A DNA stretch of 53,697 nucleotides, taken from Clostridiales bacterium. GTDB taxonomy: Bacteria; Bacteroidota; Bacteroidia; Bacteroidales; Muribaculaceae. Below, piece by piece: positions 48,335 to 53,697 of the stretch (positions are counted from its first letter, which is position 1; each line of letters begins with the position of its first letter). Made by a program: the position numbers and the translations under genes. The stretch spans positions 1,186,212-1,239,908 of the forward strand of contig JAMPBP010000001.1 of NCBI GenBank assembly GCA_023666645.1, in the 5' to 3' direction. The notes beneath the pieces are model-generated. The model made no database searches and was not told the DNA's origin. It saw nothing but the letters and a program-made list of their open reading frames with translations.

Positions 48335-49087
48335 ATGAATAAACAGGACAACTCCTACTGGACGGAGCGACGCACCATACGCCGATACACCGACAAACAC
48401 GTGCCGGAACAATTACTGCGCGACATGCTCTACAAGGCGTCTCATGCGCCCACTACAGGCAACATGCAACTCTACAGCGTAGTTATCACCCGCGACAAGA
48501 AGATGAAAGAGGCTCTCGCTCCGGCCCATTTCAACCAGCCTCAACTCACAGGCTGTGACGTAGCTCTCACTTTCTGTGCCGACCTCAACCGCTTCACACG
48601 TTGGTGTGAGGAACGCGAGGCATCACCGGCCTACGATAATCTCCAGTCTCTTGTGGCGGCTATCTTAGACACATCACTTGTAGCTCAGCAATTCATCACC
48701 ATTGCCGAGCAAAACGGTCTCGGGACATGCTGGCTGGGCACCACAACCTATAATGCTCCTGAAATAGCACAGATCCTAAACCTTCCGGCTATGGTAGTGC
48801 CTATCGCCACTATAACTTTGGGATACCCGGCCGAACAACCTGACGATTGCGGACGTCTTCCCGTCGAGGCATTCATTCATGAGGAGACTTATCATGACTA
48901 CTCGGCGGCCGATATCGACCGGCTGTATGCCGAAAAAGAAGCCCGTCCCGACAGTAAAGGATTTGTCAAGGAGAACGGGCTTAAGACTCTTGCTCAGGTT
49001 TTTACCGATGTGCGCTATCCTCGTGCCAACAACGAACTGTTCAGCAAGAAATTGGCCGACTACCTGCGCGGTCAGCACTTACTTTGA
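48335..49087 (+). CDS. Nitroreductase family NAD(P)H oxidoreductase
   Basis: A 250-residue FMN-binding nitroreductase of the NfsA/FRP-like group. The signature RRTIRRYTDKHV near 8-19, SHAPTTGNMQ near 33-42 and NGLGTCWLG near 128-136 hold FMN. Substrates may include nitroaromatics, quinones or flavins, and cannot be inferred. It is four bases after the DUF1846 gene, and its 3' end overlaps the EFR1 gene on the other strand by 16 bases. Confidence 0.93.
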   Translation: MNKQDNSYWTERRTIRRYTDKHVPEQLLRDMLYKASHAPTTGNMQLYSVVITRDKKMKEALAPAHFNQPQLTGCDVALTFCADLNRFTRWCEEREASPAYDNLQSLVAAILDTSLVAQQFITIAEQNGLGTCWLGTTTYNAPEIAQILNLPAMVVPIATITLGYPAEQPDDCGRLPVEAFIHEETYHDYSAADIDRLYAEKEARPDSKGFVKENGLKTLAQVFTDVRYPRANNELFSKKLADYLRGQHLL

Positions 49088-49863
49088 CCCAGGGCTTCAG
49101 GTCCTGGGTATTGATGCTTGCCACGGGTAGCTTTACCATAGGCCACTGCATGATGTGGACAGCGATGATAACAGCGCAGACACATGGCACAACGGTTGCC
49201 CCACGAGGGTGACCCATCGGTCATCGCTATATTATCCATAGGGCACTCACGCGAGCATTTGCCACATTTCGTGCATGAGTCGAGTGCATGGAATGGCTTG
49301 GGCGACATTGCATGTCTTATGAACCAGGGATATATCACACGGCTCTTGAACCAGGCAAATCTGCCTTTCAACATTTCCTCATCGGCCTCATTCATTACAA
49401 TGCGCTCGCAGGCACGCTTCACCGCCTCATGACTGGCGGCAAGTTTATCACACTCAACCTCACGGCTGTCGGTGTCAAATCCGCTCATCAAGACATAGGT
49501 ATTAGGCATGACCACGGCTGTAGCCGATCTTGCTGTCCAACCGCGTTCCTTCATGAGACGTCGCCACTGGGCGGCTGTCAACCCGGTATCATCGCCACAG
49601 GTCACCACAAGGTGATGCATGTTGTTTCCATCACATTTCAGGTTGCAATTCCTTATGAAATCCACAACTACAGGAGGTATTCCCCAAGAATACACCGGAA
49701 ATACCCACACCACAGGCTCACCGGCCGGAACGTTCAGAAGCGTTGAGTGAGGATTTACAATCGTCTCATGTCTCAAAGCTACCACGATAGTATAGCCCAT
49801 ACGTTTTGCTATAGAAACGGCAATAGATTCACTATTGCCGTTTCCCGAAAAATATATTACCAT
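49072..49863 (-). CDS. EFR1-family flavodoxin-ferredoxin electron carrier
   Basis: A 263-residue fusion: a flavodoxin domain (phosphate loop YFSGNGNSE at 4-12) followed by a bacterial ferredoxin domain with two [4Fe-4S] motifs, CTKCGKCSRECP and CAMCLRCYHRCP. The upstream in-frame ATG at 49905 would overlap the Smr gene, so 49863 is preferred. It transfers electrons inside the cytoplasm; partners are unknown. It is convergent with the nitroreductase, which might use its electrons. Confidence 0.9.
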   Translation of the reverse strand: MVIYFSGNGNSESIAVSIAKRMGYTIVVALRHETIVNPHSTLLNVPAGEPVVWVFPVYSWGIPPVVVDFIRNCNLKCDGNNMHHLVVTCGDDTGLTAAQWRRLMKERGWTARSATAVVMPNTYVLMSGFDTDSREVECDKLAASHEAVKRACERIVMNEADEEMLKGRFAWFKSRVIYPWFIRHAMSPKPFHALDSCTKCGKCSRECPMDNIAMTDGSPSWGNRCAMCLRCYHRCPHHAVAYGKATRGKHQYPGPEALGQSKC

Positions 49864-49870
49864 ATATGCT

Positions 49871-50944
49871 TCATGATATAGTGACCTGGGTAGCTCCGTA
49901 GCCATATTCCCTGAACGAGGCGTCCTGTACCCGATGTCCTTTGTAACGGTGATTCAGTTCCTTCATCAAGGCGTTGCGTAACACACCCTCTCCCTTGCCG
50001 TGAATGAAAACAATGCGCTGTCCGTGGTTGCGCAGATTCTCCTCCATGACCCGGCGAAACTCATCAATCTGCACATTGAGCATATCGGCGGCCCCAAGTC
50101 CACGGGTATTGTCAAGCAACTCGGTTATGTGCAAGTCAACCTCAATCAGATCGCCGTTGCGTTTCTCCGATTTCTTTGACTGGCGTTTCACGATGGGACG
50201 CCGGTCATTGTTGGCTTTCTGTCTCATCGCTTTCTCAAGCTGACTGCTGTCGACCGAGTGTTGTCGCTGAGGCCTGTCATTCTTGACTATATCATAGGCG
50301 ATGACGGGAACATCAAAATATGGATTGTCATGGAAACAATGAATCTTAAAAAAACGTGTAGTATCGAGAGAATACTCCACGAGAGCGGGATTTTTGAGAA
50401 CAAATTCCTTTTCCTGCTTAAACGCTATATATTGCACGGCAATGCGGTCCATTTCGGGCAACATGTCGCCAGTGATGGTCTGAAGCCTCACCTGTATATT
50501 AGGTTCCACAACTCCGGCAAATCTTGTAGTCCACCCATCGCTGCTATCGCTGCGGGTCATATAGCTGAAATACAGGTAGTAATTGGAATCATTAACAAGG
50601 TAAGCGTCAAATGTAGTGGTGTTAAGATGCTTTATCTCAGCCGGTTCATAGCCCAGTACAATATTAAGGGATTCGCCCTCCTGGGTCTCGGCTATATCGG
50701 CAGCTGTGACATCTTTGGACTCAACGACCTTAGGCATAGCAGCCTGGGGAGCATGAGCCAGCTTACTACCTCCCATGGAGGCTGTCGTGTCACCCCCCTG
50801 GGCAACAACGACACACTCCTTGAGCAATACAGGGACTTCAAAACCATCGGAATCCTCGACATGGGCAATGTTCCCGTCGATGCGCACGATACGGCCCCCT
50901 CCAACACTATTCAGAAATCTTACAACATCTCCAATTTTGGCCAT
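49871..50944 (-). CDS. DUF2027-Smr domain protein
   Basis: A 357-residue protein. The N-terminal domain (AKIGDVVRFLNSVGGG, about 1-65) and middle beta-rich domain match the DUF2027 arrangement found next to Smr. The C-terminal Smr domain (about 275-357) has VDLHI, FIHGKGEGVLR and GATQVTIS, giving the nuclease or nicking motif shared with MutS2. It may act in DNA or RNA turnover, e.g. ribosome rescue. It lies four bases after the S41 gene. Confidence 0.9.
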   Translation of the reverse strand: MAKIGDVVRFLNSVGGGRIVRIDGNIAHVEDSDGFEVPVLLKECVVVAQGGDTTASMGGSKLAHAPQAAMPKVVESKDVTAADIAETQEGESLNIVLGYEPAEIKHLNTTTFDAYLVNDSNYYLYFSYMTRSDSSDGWTTRFAGVVEPNIQVRLQTITGDMLPEMDRIAVQYIAFKQEKEFVLKNPALVEYSLDTTRFFKIHCFHDNPYFDVPVIAYDIVKNDRPQRQHSVDSSQLEKAMRQKANNDRRPIVKRQSKKSEKRNGDLIEVDLHITELLDNTRGLGAADMLNVQIDEFRRVMEENLRNHGQRIVFIHGKGEGVLRNALMKELNHRYKGHRVQDASFREYGYGATQVTIS

Positions 50945-50948
50945 TGCT

Positions 50949-53627
50949 TCATTTCTTTTTGGAATCAATATCTTTGAGAAGAGTCTCCACAGCTGCTTTC
51001 AACTGCTGGTCTTCACCGTTGACAACTACAGCCGGGTCATTATCGACATCGACATCAGGATAAAGCTGGGTGTTTTCGAGATAGCTGCCATCGGGAAGCT
51101 GATATCCAATCACCGGAATACCGAACACAAGCGATGGATCCTGCATCGTTACCCAGTTCACACTGGTCATTGTTCCGGCCACCGGCTTACCTACGAGCTT
51201 ACCGATATTCTTGTGCTTATACACCCATGGTGAACCGTGGGCATTGGAATAGCAAGCCTCGCTCATAAGCATCACGCTGGGCTTGTTCCAGCGGCGGCTG
51301 GGCATGTCACACGACTCGACACCTCTCACAACCTGGGTGAAATACTTGTCGCCCGAGAAGAGAACTTCGATATCCTCATGCATGCGACCGCCACCATTCC
51401 AGCGTATATCAATCACGACACCTTCCTTGTTGTTGTATTTTCCGAGCAGATCGGCATACATGGGGCGATAGCTCGCATCGTTCATCGATGGAATGTGTAC
51501 ATATCCGAGACGACCGTTTGACCAACGCTCTACATCGGCGGCACGCTGTTTTACCCAGCGGTTATAGAGCAAAGAATTCTGTGCACCGGTGCTTATAGGC
51601 TTGATCGTCTCGTCGACAGTTGTACCATCAGGAAGAGTGAATGTGACTCGGGTTTTCTTCCCTGCGAGATCCTTGAAAATTGCTGCATAATCGGCCTTTG
51701 AGTCAATTTTAGTGCCATTGATTGCTGTAACGGTGGCTCCGTCGGTCATCTTGCTGTCGGCACGGTCAAATGGACCGTCGACAAGGACTTCATCAACCTT
51801 CAATCCATCGCCCTTGTAGCTCATGTCATAGAGTAGGCCAAGCACTGCCGTGCGATCACCTTGGGCACCGGCGGTGGGATAATAACGTCCACCGGTATGT
51901 GAGACATTAAGTTCGCCAAGCAGCTCGCTGAGCATCTCGGCATAATCATAATTATTGTCAATATGAGGGAGGAATTTTGTATAGTGCTTCACCAGATTGT
52001 CCCAGTCGACACCATGCAGATCCTTGCGATAGAACATCTCCTTCTCAGAGCGGTACACATTCTGCAACATAGCTTCACGCTCGGCCGGCAGATTGACTTT
52101 CATTGTCCCCTTGGGGGATATTGCCGTGAGCTTATCACTCTTGGGGTCAAGTTTCTTAGGCTGGCTACCTACTATGAAGAATGTTTTGCCGCTCTTGTCG
52201 GTTGCAAATCCTGAGGCGCGTAGATTGGACTTATTCACAATCTTGGGTTCAGACTTGCGCAGATTCATTTTCCACAGGTCATAACCGCTCTCCTGTGATG
52301 ACAAAAAGTAGAGATTCTCCCCGTCGGGGTCAAGAATGGCATCTGATATGCTCGAAGAGAAAGGTGTCAATCTCACGATGCGATCCTGTATGCCATCAAG
52401 CTCAACATTGATAGTCTTATCCTCATCGGCCTTCTTATCGTCATCGCTCTTCTTGTCACCATTCTTGTCATTTTTCTTGTCAGTTCCACTTTTTTTATCT
52501 TTATCATCATTGTTCTTGGCTTTTTTCCTGGCCTCCTTGTAGAGTGCATAATCCTCATCATTAAGACGCATTTTGTCGCGGGTCTCACGATTCAGATATA
52601 CAATCATCACATCTTCCTGGGAACCCCATGAAGCCTGGGCTCTGAGTCCATAACGCTCGGTTGTGAACAACAATGCGTTGCCGTCCATGACAAAACGGGG
52701 ATTCTGATCAATATAACCACTCTGGGTTATATTTGTAATCTCACCATTCCCGACATTTACCAACACAATATCGCTATATGGGTCATGACGGTTGAGATTG
52801 GCCTCCATGGCTATCCACTTGCTGTCGGGCGACCACACATAGCTGAATGTGGGATAACGGCTCTGCTTTGTGCGACCGTCGGTCACTTGACGAGTTTTAC
52901 CACTCTTTATATCTTTAACCATAAGCTTATTACGGTCCTGTATGTATGAGAGCATCTTACCATCGGGCGACACATCAGCACCGGTTCTCTCTACCTTGTC
53001 GTTGTCAAATACACGTTCTTCCTTGATAACCGTAGCATTGACAAAGTCGGGGTCGTCATCATTGGCTATCGTAGCCTTGTAAATATTGAAATAGCCGTCA
53101 CGCTCACTCGTGTAGTATAGAGTGCGGTCATCGCCCCACACTACTCCACTCTCTCCTGCCGGAGTCTCGGTAATCTGCTTGGTAGTGCCATATTCCACCG
53201 AGGTTACAAAGATATCTCCACGCGATGCAAAGGCAATCATCTTACCATCGGGCGACGGTGTTCCACCACCTATCCTCAATGCCATCTTGGTTTCATCATC
53301 GACAGGCTCGCTTACGAGCAACTCGATATTTACTTTGCTCGGTTTTGCTCCCGGCTTCATAGTGTATATCTCACCGTCCCAGCTATACGCAAGCTCTCCA
53401 TTGTCAGAGCCAGAGAGGAAACGCACCGGATGCCCCTTATAGGAAGTAAGAGCTTTTACCTGATCCATATCAGCGAGAGGAGCGCTATATACATTGAAGG
53501 CACCACCGTCACGCTCACTCAGGAAGTACAGGGTCTTGCCATCGGGCGACATGACAGGGCTACGGTCCTCACCCGGTCGATTAGTGAGATTGGTATGTTT
53601 TCCGGTAGCCATGTCATAGCTCCACAC
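50949..53627 (-). CDS. Tricorn-like S41 family peptidase, 5' part broken or outside the window
   Basis: From the GTG at 53627 an 892-codon frame encodes most of a tricorn-type protease: WD40-like propeller repeats with SPDGK motifs (1-330), a Lys/Asp-rich linker (about 360-395), a second propeller, a C1-like segment (ISPKGTMKVNLPAEREAML), a PDZ domain (about 625-700) and an S41 domain with WNGGGRMHEDI and SEACYSNAHG holding the nucleophile Ser. The frame is open further upstream (GDVWSYD is family-like) but a TAG interrupts it at 53670-53672. Sequence before the TAG is still family-like and runs past the window edge. Either the gene is a pseudogene, the stop is a sequencing error, or translation restarts. 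Confidence 0.88.
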   Translation of the reverse strand: MWSYDMATGKHTNLTNRPGEDRSPVMSPDGKTLYFLSERDGGAFNVYSAPLADMDQVKALTSYKGHPVRFLSGSDNGELAYSWDGEIYTMKPGAKPSKVNIELLVSEPVDDETKMALRIGGGTPSPDGKMIAFASRGDIFVTSVEYGTTKQITETPAGESGVVWGDDRTLYYTSERDGYFNIYKATIANDDDPDFVNATVIKEERVFDNDKVERTGADVSPDGKMLSYIQDRNKLMVKDIKSGKTRQVTDGRTKQSRYPTFSYVWSPDSKWIAMEANLNRHDPYSDIVLVNVGNGEITNITQSGYIDQNPRFVMDGNALLFTTERYGLRAQASWGSQEDVMIVYLNRETRDKMRLNDEDYALYKEARKKAKNNDDKDKKSGTDKKNDKNGDKKSDDDKKADEDKTINVELDGIQDRIVRLTPFSSSISDAILDPDGENLYFLSSQESGYDLWKMNLRKSEPKIVNKSNLRASGFATDKSGKTFFIVGSQPKKLDPKSDKLTAISPKGTMKVNLPAEREAMLQNVYRSEKEMFYRKDLHGVDWDNLVKHYTKFLPHIDNNYDYAEMLSELLGELNVSHTGGRYYPTAGAQGDRTAVLGLLYDMSYKGDGLKVDEVLVDGPFDRADSKMTDGATVTAINGTKIDSKADYAAIFKDLAGKKTRVTFTLPDGTTVDETIKPISTGAQNSLLYNRWVKQRAADVERWSNGRLGYVHIPSMNDASYRPMYADLLGKYNNKEGVVIDIRWNGGGRMHEDIEVLFSGDKYFTQVVRGVESCDMPSRRWNKPSVMLMSEACYSNAHGSPWVYKHKNIGKLVGKPVAGTMTSVNWVTMQDPSLVFGIPVIGYQLPDGSYLENTQLYPDVDVDNDPAVVVNGEDQQLKAAVETLLKDIDSKKK

Positions 53628-53669
53628 ATCACCCGTTACCGACGATGTGTGATGCTTGCGCCACTCGTT

Positions 53670-53672
53670 CTA
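53670..53672 (-). other. In-frame TAG inside the S41 peptidase gene
   Basis: The minus strand reads GGC ATG TAG AAC GAG TGG in the frame of the protease. The peptide is YYEMRPGM-stop-NEWRKHHTSSV. In tricorn relatives a charged residue, typically Glu, stands at the stop position, so a single GAG to TAG change explains it. Confidence 0.85.
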
Positions 53673-53697
53673 CATGCCGGGTCTCATCTCATAGTAC

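Overview
The window reads as a chromosomal segment of a Bacteroidales bacterium, most likely a gut Muribaculaceae or close relative. The reasons are recurrent Bacteroidetes-type promoters (TTG, 20 bases, TAnnTTTG), almost no strong Shine-Dalgarno sequences, many lipoproteins, a TonB-dependent receptor with a carboxypeptidase-like N-terminal domain, GldB-like and tricorn-like proteins, and families such as DUF4876, DUF6850, DUF4857, DUF2027-Smr and EFR1. The species placement is inference. Most of the window is core housekeeping sequence. I see no insertion sequence, integrase, phage gene or CRISPR array.

Layout. 1-3.7 kb (minus): a sugar unit of galactose mutarotase plus an SSS sodium/solute symporter that runs off the left edge, then a small outer-membrane barrel protein. 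3.8-5.2 kb (plus): rmuC. 5.2-9.9 kb (minus): panC, panD, ffh, folD and a CapA-type phosphoesterase, tightly packed. 10.2-12.1 kb: two identical tRNA-Glu(CUC) genes, each with its own promoter and terminator, bracketing an unrecognised lipoprotein gene. 12.4-21.5 kb (plus): a seven-gene block of TonB receptor, DUF4876 lipoprotein, DUF6850 barrel, ABC ATPase, ABC permease, DUF4857 membrane protein and a Cys/His-rich lipoprotein. This looks like one trans-envelope system of unknown substrate and is the best candidate here for an undescribed system. 21.6-25.7 kb (minus): a prolyl-tRNA editing protein, dnaA, an AT-rich gap with degenerate DnaA boxes, an MlaD/MCE protein and an N-acetylmuramoyl-L-alanine amidase.

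25.8-28.3 kb (plus): a GldB-like lipoprotein, a degenerate thioredoxin-fold protein behind a strongly structured RNA leader, and a flavodoxin. 28.4-32.6 kb (plus): pyrB-pyrI, a flavin reductase, glyA and a plsC-type acyltransferase, joining pyrimidine, one-carbon and phospholipid metabolism. 32.7-34.7 kb: groES-groEL behind a near-perfect sigma-54 promoter. 34.9-40.0 kb: an NlpC/P60 peptidase, ligA, a small lipoprotein and class I fumarase. 40.1-41.4 kb: two AT-rich orphan genes that resemble polymorphic-toxin immunity genes, then a small structured repeat-like element. 41.5-46.7 kb (minus): 4-alpha-glucanotransferase and class II ribonucleotide reductase, one base apart. 46.9-49.1 kb (plus): a DUF1846 protein and a nitroreductase. 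49.1-53.7 kb (minus): an EFR1 flavodoxin-ferredoxin, a DUF2027-Smr protein and a tricorn-like S41 protease whose frame is interrupted by an in-frame TAG near the window edge.

Starts were moved downstream of the longest open frame where a signal peptide, family N-terminus, promoter or neighbouring gene required it. This applies to the lipoprotein at 11.4 kb, the permease at 18.9 kb, the lipoprotein at 20.9 kb, dnaA, groES, the C40 peptidase, fumarase, malQ, nrdJ, DUF1846, EFR1 and Smr. All family names come from recognising motifs by eye; no database search was possible.
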